7,420 nt of DNA from assembly GCA_030535815.1 (NCBI GenBank), contig JAUNRD010000083.1, positions 1 through 7,420 on the forward strand, written 5' to 3'. A program made the translations under genes and the position numbers. The stretch is from Clostridia bacterium. GTDB taxonomy: Bacteria > Bacillota > Clostridia > CAKSNL01 > HGM11501. Under the pieces are notes generated by a model. That model searched no databases and was not told where the DNA came from. It was given only the letters and a program-made list of their open reading frames with translations. Below, one piece after another: positions 1 to 7,226 of the stretch (positions within the stretch are counted from its first letter, which is position 1; each line of letters starts with the position of its first letter).

Positions 1-433
1 CTATGTATCTGTCAAGATGTGCAATTATGGGAATAATTCCATTTTCTTTAAGGCTGTCGATACGGGACAGTGTAAAAGCATCCCAGTGATGCATCGGCAT
101 TTCAACAAGCATAGCATCAGTTCCCTCAATGCAAAGCTTTCTGAACGAAGGAAAAACTGTAATATCCTTGTCAAGAAAAACTTCAAATCCCAGCTTTATT
201 TCAGGGATTACGACGTCTTGCCGTTTTGCCTCACTCACGACATTTTCATAAGCTTTATTTCTCATTTCAAGAGCCTGTTCAATTTCTTCTTCGGAATATG
301 CCCTTAAATGAGGTGTTGCAATGACCACGCTGCATTTTTTTTCATACACATCCTTAAGCATAGCAAGAGCTTCATTTACGTCCTTAGCCCCATCATCTAT
401 TGCCGGAAGAATGTGAGAATGCATATCTATCAT
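1..433 (-). CDS. cpsB: CpsB/YwqE-type PHP-domain protein-tyrosine phosphatase, partial (C-terminus beyond left edge)
   Basis: An uninterrupted minus-strand frame of 144 codons begins at the ATG at 433 and runs off the left edge. Family members are about 250 residues long, so roughly 100 are missing. The N-terminus MIDMHSHILPAIDDG carries the metal-binding H5, H7 and D13/D14 expected of the family. Other family landmarks follow: TPH at 40-42, GFE at 82-84, EMP at 111-113, and AHLDRY at 138-143 in place of the usual AHPERY. Known members are manganese-dependent cytoplasmic phosphatases that dephosphorylate bacterial tyrosine kinases controlling capsule or exopolysaccharide export. No kinase or polymer gene is visible here, so that role is inferred from family. 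The gene starts 2 nt after the comF stop, and its AGGGAG ribosome binding site (439-444) lies inside the last comF codons, which implies translational coupling. A PHP phosphoesterase with another substrate is possible. Confidence 0.85.
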   Translation of the reverse strand, partial: MIDMHSHILPAIDDGAKDVNEALAMLKDVYEKKCSVVIATPHLRAYSEEEIEQALEMRNKAYENVVSEAKRQDVVIPEIKLGFEVFLDKDITVFPSFRKLCIEGTDAMLVEMPMHHWDAFTLSRIDSLKENGIIPIIAHLDRYI

Positions 434-435
434 AT

Positions 436-1134
436 TTACTCCCTGTCGCGGATACTTGCCGTGGCAGAGAAAACCCCGGCAGCGCCCGCTCTTTTTAATA
501 CTTTTGAGCATTCATCCATAGTTGCGCCGGTTGTAAAAACGTCATCAATAAGAAGTATCCTTTTGCCCTTTACGTCTCCACAAACCTCATATGCCCCTCT
601 TACATTTTCAATGCGGCCCTTTTCCGTAAGTTCTTTCTGCTTTTTAGTTTCCCTTGTTTTATACAGCAGTTCGTTATGCGTTATTCCCGTAAGGCGGGCA
701 ATTTCTCTCGAAAGAAAGTATGTTATATGTATATCTTTTTTCCGTTCTTCTCTTTTAGTCATCGGCACGAAGGTTATTTCGTCAACTTCTTCACCCGACG
801 CCATAATGCGATTTGCCATGAGAAGAGCCAAATCCTTTAATACAGGATGACTTTTATATTTCATATTGAGCACGGCTTCTCTTCCTCGCCCGAAATGCTC
901 GATAAGCGGAATATTTTTATCAAAGTGAAAGTTTCTCTCGCGACATCTTCCGCAGATGGGAGAAGGGAAATCTGCCGAAAGGGAAATTCCGCATTTTTCG
1001 CAGGTGATGCCATCAATAAAAGGAATTTCCGGCATACATTTTCCGCAAAACACAGTGCGCTTTCCCATTACCTTAAGGCAGGAGGCACACCTTGGAGGAA
1101 ATATGAGTGATGAAATCCAATTTATGAGTTTCAT
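436..1134 (-). CDS. comF: ComF family protein (ComFC-like, zinc-binding phosphoribosyltransferase fold)
   Basis: The protein has 232 residues, a normal length for ComFC. The N-terminus has four CxxC pairs (C16/C19, C30/C33, C45/C48, C61/C64), the pattern of the ComF double zinc ribbon. The C-terminal half is a type I phosphoribosyltransferase domain. It has KxxxQKELTxxxRxxNVRGAY around 164-182 and the PRPP-loop motif ILLIDDVFTTGAT at 193-205. Family members act in the cytoplasm in DNA uptake during competence, and some are linked to recombination; the reaction is unsettled. Oddly, the usual RGFNQ/RGYNQ segment after VPM reads RKKDIHIT (131-138), so this copy is divergent. The start has a GGGGAG ribosome binding site 8 nt upstream (1143-1148) and its own promoter. 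No helicase partner ComFA is adjacent. Instead the gene is coupled to the cpsB-like phosphatase. Family assignment is firm; a competence role is only inferred. Confidence 0.93.
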   Translation of the reverse strand: MKLINWISSLIFPPRCASCLKVMGKRTVFCGKCMPEIPFIDGITCEKCGISLSADFPSPICGRCRERNFHFDKNIPLIEHFGRGREAVLNMKYKSHPVLKDLALLMANRIMASGEEVDEITFVPMTKREERKKDIHITYFLSREIARLTGITHNELLYKTRETKKQKELTEKGRIENVRGAYEVCGDVKGKRILLIDDVFTTGATMDECSKVLKRAGAAGVFSATASIRDRE

Positions 1135-1164
1135 TTACATCACTCCCCTTTTCTACCATTTTCC

Positions 1165-1193
1165 ATTTTACCACATTGTCACCTTTATGTCAA
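1165..1193 (-). promoter_or_regulatory. SigA-type promoter of the comF-cpsB unit
   Basis: Read on the minus strand, a perfect -35 TTGACA (1193-1188) is separated by exactly 17 nt from a -10 TAAAAT (1170-1165). The expected start of transcription is near 1158, giving a leader of about 24 nt with the GGGGAG site in it. The -35 lies only a few bases beyond the U-tract of the preceding terminator, so comF-cpsB looks independent of the upstream operon. Confidence 0.85.
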
Positions 1194-1197
1194 ACAT

Positions 1198-1232
1198 AAA
1201 AAGCAGACTTTTGTAAACAAAAGCCTGCTTTT
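1198..1232 (-). terminator. Intrinsic terminator after the alpha-galactosidase gene
   Basis: The two arms 1199-1213 and 1218-1232 are complementary around a 4-nt loop. The single mismatch (A opposite C on the plus strand) becomes a G-U wobble in the minus-strand RNA, which points to minus-strand use. The core stem GCAGGCTTTTG / CAAAAGTCTGC is followed by TTTTTATG as U-tract. It begins 4 nt after the alpha-galactosidase stop codon and separates that gene from the comF promoter. Confidence 0.88.
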
Positions 1233-1235
1233 ATA

Positions 1236-3434
1236 TTAAATTTTTTCAAACACGAGCATTACCGAGTTGAAATCCCTTGAGGGTGCATAGGCAATTCCCA
1301 CAGCTTCAAGAAATTCTCCCCTGTAAACCTTCCCCGTTGTTCTTTCCCTGTACTCTGCATCGGGTATCAGATTTTTAAGCTTTATAAATTCATTGGGCGC
1401 AGAAGGAATACCAAGCTTGTTGGCAACCATAACTGCTGCAAAGTCCTTTTCTTCGGACAAAAATTCCCAGGCGGCGATATTTCCGTCAAAGGGGCTCTTC
1501 AAGCGATAAAGCGCCGCATCTGTTATCTTTGTTCCGAAGTCCTTATAGGTTGCAACCTGATTTTTTATTACGTTAAGTTCATCCTCAGAAAGCTTTGTTA
1601 AGTCAAGCTCATAACCGAATTGGCCTGTCATTGCCACGTTACCTCTTGTGTGAAGCGGCGTTGTTCTTCCCACCTGATGATTGGGAACGGCAGAAACGTG
1701 AGCGCCCGCAGTTGATACGGGATAAACCAGCGCCGTTCCTTCCTGGATATAGAGCCTTTCAATGGCATCGGAATCGTCACTTGCCCAGATTTGCGGGAAG
1801 TAGTAAAGCATACCGGGGTCAAATCTTCCGCCACCGCCTGCACAGCCTTCAAAAAGTACATCTGGGAAACGGTCTGTAAGGGTCTGGAGTACACGATATA
1901 ATCCCAGCATATATCTGTGGGGAAGCTCCCTCTGTCTATCGGCAGTAAGCACCTCGTTTCCGATTTCCGACATATTTCTGTTCATATCCCATTTAACATA
2001 GCTGATGGAAGCAGAGGATAAAACCTTTGCCACAGCATCGATTATATAGTCGCAGACCTCGTCCCTTGAAAAGTCAAGTATAAGCTGCTGCCTTCCAAGA
2101 CCTCTTCCTCTTCCCTTAATATGTATGCACCAGTCGGGATGCGCCCTGTAAAGGTCAGAGTCGGGCGAAATCATTTCAGGCTCAAACCATAGGCCGAATT
2201 TTAATCCTATATCATTAATTTTCTTTGCCAAACCGTCTATTCCCGAGGGGAGCTTTTCCTTGTATACTACCCAGTCGCCAAGGGAGCAGTTGTCGGAATC
2301 TCTCTTTCCGAACCATCCGTCATCAAGCACTAAAAGCTCAATTCCCACATCCTTTGCCTTTTCGGCAATTGCAAGTATCTTTTCTTCATTGCAGGTAAAG
2401 TAAACTGCTTCCCATACGTTTATAAGCACCGGGCGTACAGAATCGCGGTATTTACCGCGGCAAAGGCGTGTTCTGTACATTTTGTGGTAGCATCTTGACA
2501 TTTCGCCGATGCCGGCGGATGAATAAACCATTATAGCTTCGGGAGAGTAAAATACTTCGCCGGGAGCAAGAAGCCAGGAAAAGTCAAAGGAATTTATGCC
2601 CATTAAAACTCTTGTGGCGTTGTTGTATTCAACCTCGGCTTTAGCTTCAAAGTTTCCGCTGTAAACCAGGGAAAAGCCGTATGCCTCGCCGTAGTCTTCC
2701 GTTGCATCAAGCCCCGACAGCATAATAAAGGGATTATGACGGTGTCCCGATGCTCCGCGCTTTGAATCAACACCCTGAACACCCTTATGAAGCGGCACTC
2801 TTTCTATATGGCGTTCCCTCGCCCAGGAGCCGTTTAACGTGGTCATGTTGTACTTATCGTTGTTAAAGTCAATTGCTGTACTCATAACCTTTTTAAGTTT
2901 TATGTCACAATCGGAATTGTTTATAACAGTAACACGGCGGCTTATTGCATCAAATTCGGGAAGCACAGCATATGTAAGCATAACCGTGAGCTTTTTAAGT
3001 TCATCATAAAGCTCTATCTCTATGCTTTCCGCCTTATCCCCCTCCTCGGTGTAAACCGCAGGGAGACCTTTGATTCTCTCTTTTCCCTTATAAATCCTGT
3101 ATCCCTTATATAAAAGCTTTGTGTAGCTTGTGCCGTCGGAGTATTCCGCGTGGAAGGCAGGCTCTCTTAAATCCGAGCCGTAGGTGGCATACTCCTGAGG
3201 AAGAGTGTCAAGACAGATGTTTCCAAGGCCCTCGTTTCCGTAATCAAAAGGCGAAATGCTTCCGCCACGGTTAACGGAAAAGCCAAGCATATCTGACACG
3301 CCCGAGGTATAATTAAGCTTTTTACCGTAGTGGATGTGCACAAGATATTTATCGTACACCACGCCCATTATGTAGCTTGAATTTTCGGTTTGCAGATTAA
3401 ATATCTTATTTACTTCATCATAAATAATTGCCAT
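1236..3434 (-). CDS. Alpha-galactosidase, glycoside hydrolase family 36
   Basis: With the start at 3434 the protein has 732 residues, typical of Firmicute GH36 enzymes (named aga, agaA, rafA or melA in different species). It hydrolyses terminal alpha-1,6-galactose, as in melibiose, raffinose or galactomannan fragments. Landmarks in order: an N-terminal beta-sandwich, NVWEA (339-343), LDDGWFG (370-376), WFEPEM (416-421), RAHPDW (430-435), VKWDMNR with the expected nucleophile D483, FEGCAGGGGRFDPG (528-541) and WASDDSDAIERL with the expected acid/base D553. Both catalytic aspartates are intact. There is no signal peptide, so the enzyme is probably cytoplasmic and acts on imported oligosaccharides. 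The frame stays open to an ATG at 3512, but that start lacks a ribosome binding site and would read through a palindrome. The ATG at 3434 has AAGGAGG 7 nt upstream. It is the last gene before the terminator at 1198-1232 and lies 87 nt after alr. Confidence 0.96.
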   Translation of the reverse strand: MAIIYDEVNKIFNLQTENSSYIMGVVYDKYLVHIHYGKKLNYTSGVSDMLGFSVNRGGSISPFDYGNEGLGNICLDTLPQEYATYGSDLREPAFHAEYSDGTSYTKLLYKGYRIYKGKERIKGLPAVYTEEGDKAESIEIELYDELKKLTVMLTYAVLPEFDAISRRVTVINNSDCDIKLKKVMSTAIDFNNDKYNMTTLNGSWARERHIERVPLHKGVQGVDSKRGASGHRHNPFIMLSGLDATEDYGEAYGFSLVYSGNFEAKAEVEYNNATRVLMGINSFDFSWLLAPGEVFYSPEAIMVYSSAGIGEMSRCYHKMYRTRLCRGKYRDSVRPVLINVWEAVYFTCNEEKILAIAEKAKDVGIELLVLDDGWFGKRDSDNCSLGDWVVYKEKLPSGIDGLAKKINDIGLKFGLWFEPEMISPDSDLYRAHPDWCIHIKGRGRGLGRQQLILDFSRDEVCDYIIDAVAKVLSSASISYVKWDMNRNMSEIGNEVLTADRQRELPHRYMLGLYRVLQTLTDRFPDVLFEGCAGGGGRFDPGMLYYFPQIWASDDSDAIERLYIQEGTALVYPVSTAGAHVSAVPNHQVGRTTPLHTRGNVAMTGQFGYELDLTKLSEDELNVIKNQVATYKDFGTKITDAALYRLKSPFDGNIAAWEFLSEEKDFAAVMVANKLGIPSAPNEFIKLKNLIPDAEYRERTTGKVYRGEFLEAVGIAYAPSRDFNSVMLVFEKI

Positions 3435-3441
3435 AAAAACG

Positions 3442-3448
3442 CCTCCTT
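3442..3448 (-). promoter_or_regulatory. Ribosome binding site fixing the alpha-galactosidase start
   Basis: AAGGAGG on the minus strand lies 7 nt before the ATG at 3434. It is the best ribosome binding site in the window. It decides for MAIIYDEV as the N-terminus over the 26-codon longer version. Confidence 0.92.
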
Positions 3449-3456
3449 TATATGTA

Positions 3457-3485
3457 ATTATAAAGCCATGGAAATATAATTTCCA
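3457..3485 (-). promoter_or_regulatory. Possible promoter of the alpha-galactosidase gene
   Basis: A perfect TATAAT (3462-3457) on the minus strand sits 22 nt before the alpha-galactosidase ATG. Seventeen nt upstream is TGGAAA (3485-3480), which matches only four of six -35 bases and lies in one arm of the 25-bp palindrome. A weak -35 inside a dyad would suit a regulated promoter. The TATAAT could also be chance in AT-rich leader sequence. Confidence 0.4.
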
Positions 3486-3489
3486 TGGC
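3465..3489. repeat. Perfect 11-bp inverted repeat with 3-nt centre between alr and the alpha-galactosidase gene
   Basis: Arms GCCATGGAAAT (3465-3475) and ATTTCCATGGC (3479-3489) are exact complements around ATA. The repeat starts 32 nt after the alr stop. There are two readings. One is an operator covering the -35 of a promoter for the alpha-galactosidase. The other is a terminator or attenuator hairpin after alr, in which case the following minus-strand TTTATAATT is only a weak U-tract. ATATGTC occurs twice in the same orientation beside it (3491-3497 and 3504-3510). The symmetry is certain; the role is not. Confidence 0.75.
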
Positions 3490-3521
3490 AATATGTCGCT
3501 TATATATGTCATTTTGTCACT

Positions 3522-4628
3522 TTATTCATAAACGCGGGGCACTCTCTTTCCTATATCGCATACGACCTCATAATTTATGGTACCTGTAAGGCGGGCAATT
3601 TCGTCTGCGGTGATTTCTTCAAATCCGCTTTTGCCGATCAATATAACCTCATCGTCAACCTTTGCATCAACCTTCGATGCATCTACCATAAACTGATCCA
3701 TACACACTCTTCCGAGGATTTTACAGCTTACTCCGTTTATCAATACTCTGCCCTTATTTGAAAGAAGCCTGGGATAACCGTCGGCATAGCCGCAGGATAC
3801 GGTTGCGACGCGGATTCTTTCTTCTGCAACATAAGTGTGGCCATAGCTTATGCCCTCGCCCTTTTCAACATATCTCACTGAAGAAACTCTGCTCTTCCAA
3901 CTAAGTGCGGGAATAAGACGGAGAGCAGTTTTATTCACCTCATCGGATGGATAAAGCCCGTATAAAACGATACCCGCCCTTACGTAATCTCCGTATTTTT
4001 CATCCTGCTCCATAATGCCTGCGCTGTTGGCTATGTGCAATTTTATATCAGGAAGCTCCTTTTTAAGCTTTTCCGCAAAGGATGAAAATCTTTCCGTCTG
4101 AAGATTCATCGAAGTTTTATCCTTTTCGTCCGCCTTTGCATAATGGGTAAAAATCGCTTCAAGAGAAATATGGGGAAGCCTCTTTATCTCCTTCAATTCC
4201 CAGAGAGTTTCCTTGTTCGGGAAAAAGCCTATGCGGCTCATTCCGGTATCAATTGCCGCGTGGATTCTTGCATCCTTCCCCGCCTTTACCGCTTCCACAG
4301 CAACCGTTTTTGCTCCTTCAAAATCAGAAACTGTAAGGATTATTCCTTTTTCAATGAGCTTTGCCATATCCTCTTTCGGTACCGGTGCAAGGATTAAAAT
4401 ATCCTTTTTTGTGCCGGCACTTCTGAGTTCCAATGCCTCATCGCTTGTGGCAACGGCGTACATTTTGGCATAGTCCTCATAAATTTCTGCCGCTTTTTTA
4501 GCTCCGTGACCGTAGGCATCAGCCTTTATTACGGCAACCACATCCTTGCCATTTGCCTTTTTTATTACTTCTTCCAGATTATGGAGAAGTGCCGCAGTAT
4601 TAACTACGGCACATATGCGTTTTGTCAT
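3522..4628 (-). CDS. alr: Alanine racemase (PLP-dependent)
   Basis: The protein has 368 residues, the usual length for fold-type III alanine racemases, which interconvert L- and D-alanine in the cytoplasm for peptidoglycan synthesis or alanine catabolism. AVIKADAYGHG contains the PLP-binding lysine K35. GMSRIGF (129-135) carries the conserved arginine R132, and ISYGHTY (260-266) carries the catalytic tyrosine Y262. CMDQFMVD (309-316) is the substrate-contact segment, and the C-terminus has INYEVVCDIGKRVPRVY. All catalytic residues are present. The start follows the regulator gene by 12 nt, with AAGAAGG (4642-4636) 7 nt before the ATG and overlapping the upstream stop codon, so it is probably co-transcribed and partly coupled. 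Its place directly after an Lrp-type regulator suggests alanine-responsive control, which is inference. Whether it is the main cell-wall racemase or an accessory copy cannot be told from this window. Confidence 0.97.
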   Translation of the reverse strand: MTKRICAVVNTAALLHNLEEVIKKANGKDVVAVIKADAYGHGAKKAAEIYEDYAKMYAVATSDEALELRSAGTKKDILILAPVPKEDMAKLIEKGIILTVSDFEGAKTVAVEAVKAGKDARIHAAIDTGMSRIGFFPNKETLWELKEIKRLPHISLEAIFTHYAKADEKDKTSMNLQTERFSSFAEKLKKELPDIKLHIANSAGIMEQDEKYGDYVRAGIVLYGLYPSDEVNKTALRLIPALSWKSRVSSVRYVEKGEGISYGHTYVAEERIRVATVSCGYADGYPRLLSNKGRVLINGVSCKILGRVCMDQFMVDASKVDAKVDDEVILIGKSGFEEITADEIARLTGTINYEVVCDIGKRVPRVYE

Positions 4629-4640
4629 ATAACGACCTTC

Positions 4641-5123
4641 TTACTTTAACTGTATTAGCTCATCTGAGCCGGGGATTGATGCAATTTCATTTTTAACAGA
4701 CTTTAACACAAAGTGTGTTTCCGTTGCACCTACACCCTCCATACTCTTTATCTCTCTGTGAATACGCTCCAGGCTGTCGGAGGAATCCGTCAATATCTTA
4801 AGGAGAAAATCGTGCTTGCCCGTTAAATAATAGCAGGACTGGATATGCTCGCTCTTTTTAATCATTTCAACGAAGCTGTCGTAAAACTTAGGATGCTCTA
4901 AGCTTACATCCATCATTGCAATAAGGTCGTTACCTAAAATTTTCTGATTAAGGGTAATTGTGTAGGATTCGATAATCCCCGCACTCTCCATCTTCCTTAT
5001 TCGCTCTAAAATGGCGGAAACGGAAAGATTAATTTCCTTGGCGATGTCGGATGCCTTCATCCTTGCATTTTTCTTAAGACAGGATAGAATGGCATAGTCT
5101 GTTTTATCGAGAAGCTTTTCCAT
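4641..5123 (-). CDS. Lrp/AsnC family transcriptional regulator
   Basis: The protein has 160 residues, typical of the family. Residues 5-54 form the N-terminal winged helix-turn-helix: LDKTDYAILSCLKKNAR, then ASDIAKEINLSVSAILERIRKMESAGII as recognition region. A linker leads to a C-terminal RAM ligand-binding domain (about 68-143) containing the turn TGKHDFLLKI (101-110). Lrp/AsnC proteins form dimers to octamers whose DNA binding responds to amino acids. The ligand cannot be read from sequence, but the adjacent alanine racemase makes alanine a reasonable guess. The start lies 9 nt after the glycosidase stop, with GAGGG (5134-5130) 6 nt before the ATG and overlapping that stop, so the gene belongs to the operon. 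No separate promoter was seen. A dyad over the operon promoter (7247-7260) resembles an Lrp-type site and could be its target. Confidence 0.94.
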   Translation of the reverse strand: MEKLLDKTDYAILSCLKKNARMKASDIAKEINLSVSAILERIRKMESAGIIESYTITLNQKILGNDLIAMMDVSLEHPKFYDSFVEMIKKSEHIQSCYYLTGKHDFLLKILTDSSDSLERIHREIKSMEGVGATETHFVLKSVKNEIASIPGSDELIQLK

Positions 5124-5132
5124 AAAAATCCC

Positions 5133-7166
5133 TCACATAAGGCCGTATTCAAAACGGTGATCGGTAAAGCGGTTTACTGCGCTTCCCGTCATCTTTATCA
5201 TAATTGTATTTTCGCCCTTCTTAAGGAGAGGCGTTAAGTAAAATTCGTGCTCGTTCCAGAGGCTGAAGCCGCAGAAATTGGTGTTTACAAAGCATTCTGC
5301 CATTTCTTCACCCGTTACCTTAAGGTATACGTTTTCTGTTTCTTCTACCGTAATTTTAGCTTCATAGCTCTTTACAAAGTTTTCTTCGTCATCGGAAACC
5401 AGAGTGAAAGCGGGATTTACGTAAACCTTTGCTTCTTCTGAAAATTCCTTTGCTTCCTTTTCTTCGTCAACTAAAATTGCGATGCTTTCGCGGCGCTTTA
5501 AGTTAAGATTAAATTCTGTCTTATCGCCCACAGTTTTGCAGCTTATTTCCTTAACCGTACCTTTCCAGAAATCCATTGCAACAAGCTGTCCTGCCGCATC
5601 TATTTTGGCCTTTGCCGAAATTTCTTCTTCGCCCTCGTTTGTAAAGAAGAATACGTCAACGCCGTCCTTTATAATGTGGGTTGCACGTAAATCCTTAAAG
5701 GGTTTATCAAGATAAACCGTTCTTTCGGGGATTTCCGAAATATCCTTTGCCTGCTTTAATGTGGGAAGAACCCCGTTTTTATCGCAGTAAGCATATTCGT
5801 AGCTGTTTTCACCGATTGTAAGAACGCCGCCCGATACATTTTCCTCTGTTATGAAGCTTTCGGGAACATAGTTGAATTCCACCTGATTTTCATAAAGAGG
5901 AGCAACCTCGTCAATGGAAAGCTCACGGTTTTTGCAGGGAACAACCACCTTTGTGGCATTTTTCGAATCTGTCATAAGGCAGGAAATTCTCTTTATATAA
6001 GTTGCGATGGTGTCAAAGTGTTTCCACCAGATATTGTTGGGTCCTACATCCGGGGGACGCTCGTCCTTTCTTCTTTCTGTTACGCTGTAGTAGAAAGCGT
6101 GAGGAATGAAGAAGTTTACACCTCTTACACCCAGCCAGTCGGTATACCACTTAAGATCACCGCCGTTAAAGTTCCAGGGAATGTTATCCTTGCAGCAGGC
6201 ACCGTAGCACTCGTTGGAGTTTCTTCTGCGTCCCATTACTCTTGCGGCATCGGCAGAACACTTACCCTGAGCAGATTCATTGCCGCCCGAAAGACCGCCC
6301 TTTTCGGGAGCAATCCATCTTAAAACGATGTCCTGCCCGGGAACGTGGAAGTACTTTTCACACTCGATATCGTCACCCTTGTGAGGATGTCCCATAAGAG
6401 CGATGCCGTGGTTTTCACACCAGGTGGAAAGACTCTTATAGTAAATATCATTTTCACGGTCGAAAAGTGCCTTTTTATAAATTTCGATGGTTTCGTTATT
6501 TTCACCTGTATAAAGACCTTCGAGGTCGGAAAGTTTTCCGCCGAGAGAGGTTATTACATCCTCAAAACCCCACGTCCAGGGGAAGCATCCTCTTCTCGCA
6601 CCTCTTCCGAGGGATGAAGGCTCGTCGGTGAAGAAGCCGATTACGGTGTTTCCGAAGTATTTCTTAACCTCGGCATAATAACGCTCGTGGGTAAGCTCAA
6701 TAAACTTATTAACAGATTCCTGATTAAGAAGGTCTGAAGCCAAAGGAGCATTCGGCTGTCCGTCGTCCTCACCGAAGTGAATACCACGGATTTTACCCTT
6801 ACTTTCAACCTGCATTATGTACTTTCCGCTTTCGGTTTTACATATAAGCTTTCCTTCGTCGGTATTATCGGCAAGGATAATTGCCTGGGATGCAAACTTG
6901 GGATTTGAGGCAACAACCAAGCCGTGTGCACTTCCCGAAGGATACATTGCTTCATCGTATAAAATAACCTTCATATCAAGGCGTGCGGCATTTTCCACAG
7001 CAACCTTCATAAAGTGCATAAATTTATCGGATAAATACTGAATTGATTCCGGCACGCCGATTCTGGGGTGCAGTACAACGCCGTTTACACCGTGAGCATT
7101 AAAGTCAGTAAGCTGACGGATAATTTCCTCATCGGTGACGTCATCGTTTAAAAACCAGAAAGGCAT
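5133..7166 (-). CDS. GH106-like glycoside hydrolase (substrate unknown); 5' end frameshifted
   Basis: The open frame from ATG 7166 encodes 677 residues. It resembles the GH106-like (alpha-L-rhamnosidase-related) proteins often annotated simply as glycosyl hydrolases, though it is shorter than characterised GH106 enzymes. Family-like landmarks in a TIM barrel are PFWFLNDDVTDEEI (2-15), GVVLHPRIG (29-37), VILYDEAMYPSGSA (67-80) and VIGFFTDEP with E182 (175-183). LMGHPHKGDD (257-266) and NSNECYGA with E319 (316-323) follow. E182 and E319 are candidate catalytic carboxylates by position only. Residues about 494-565 look like a beta domain, and about 603-677 like a GH2-type sugar-binding jelly roll (VNTNFCGFSLWNEHEFYLTPLLKKGENT). 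There is no signal peptide. ATG 7166 lacks a good ribosome binding site, and conserved-looking residues KTPAREFSP lie upstream in the same frame, so the true start is probably 7221 across a 1-nt frameshift. First gene of the operon; substrate not inferable. Confidence 0.8.
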   Translation of the reverse strand: MPFWFLNDDVTDEEIIRQLTDFNAHGVNGVVLHPRIGVPESIQYLSDKFMHFMKVAVENAARLDMKVILYDEAMYPSGSAHGLVVASNPKFASQAIILADNTDEGKLICKTESGKYIMQVESKGKIRGIHFGEDDGQPNAPLASDLLNQESVNKFIELTHERYYAEVKKYFGNTVIGFFTDEPSSLGRGARRGCFPWTWGFEDVITSLGGKLSDLEGLYTGENNETIEIYKKALFDRENDIYYKSLSTWCENHGIALMGHPHKGDDIECEKYFHVPGQDIVLRWIAPEKGGLSGGNESAQGKCSADAARVMGRRRNSNECYGACCKDNIPWNFNGGDLKWYTDWLGVRGVNFFIPHAFYYSVTERRKDERPPDVGPNNIWWKHFDTIATYIKRISCLMTDSKNATKVVVPCKNRELSIDEVAPLYENQVEFNYVPESFITEENVSGGVLTIGENSYEYAYCDKNGVLPTLKQAKDISEIPERTVYLDKPFKDLRATHIIKDGVDVFFFTNEGEEEISAKAKIDAAGQLVAMDFWKGTVKEISCKTVGDKTEFNLNLKRRESIAILVDEEKEAKEFSEEAKVYVNPAFTLVSDDEENFVKSYEAKITVEETENVYLKVTGEEMAECFVNTNFCGFSLWNEHEFYLTPLLKKGENTIMIKMTGSAVNRFTDHRFEYGLM

Positions 7167-7176
7167 GGGAGAAAAC

Positions 7177-7221
7177 TCACGAGCCGGAGTTTTCAGCTTT
7201 AAGAGTATAAGTCTTATTCAT
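7177..7221 (-). other. Out-of-frame 5' end of the glycosidase gene (14-codon ORF)
   Basis: ATG 7221 has the strong ribosome binding site and encodes MNKTYTLKAENSGS, then TGA (7179-7177). Removing one A from the A4 run at 7193-7190 would give MNKTYTLKAE-TPAREFSPMPFWF, joining the start to the main reading frame. The main frame is open upstream of ATG 7166 as far as 7217 but contains no ATG there. The stop lies only 10 nt before ATG 7166, so reinitiation at 7166 could still make a protein shortened by about 18 residues. A true mutation, +1 recoding and a sequence error cannot be separated here. Confidence 0.75.
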
Positions 7222-7226
7222 GTTAA

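Noticed and set aside
308..850. Plus-strand open frame of 180 codons opposite comF and cpsB
   Set aside because: It overlaps two genes with clear family motifs on the other strand, has no ribosome binding site, and shows no recognisable domain.
3435..3512. 26-codon N-terminal extension of the alpha-galactosidase from ATG 3512
   Set aside because: No ribosome binding site precedes 3512, the extension would run through the palindrome, and AAGGAGG marks the ATG at 3434 instead.
6018..6323. Plus-strand open frames within the glycosidase gene, and others within alr and the alpha-galactosidase
   Set aside because: They are antisense shadows of genes with intact conserved motifs and lack start signals.
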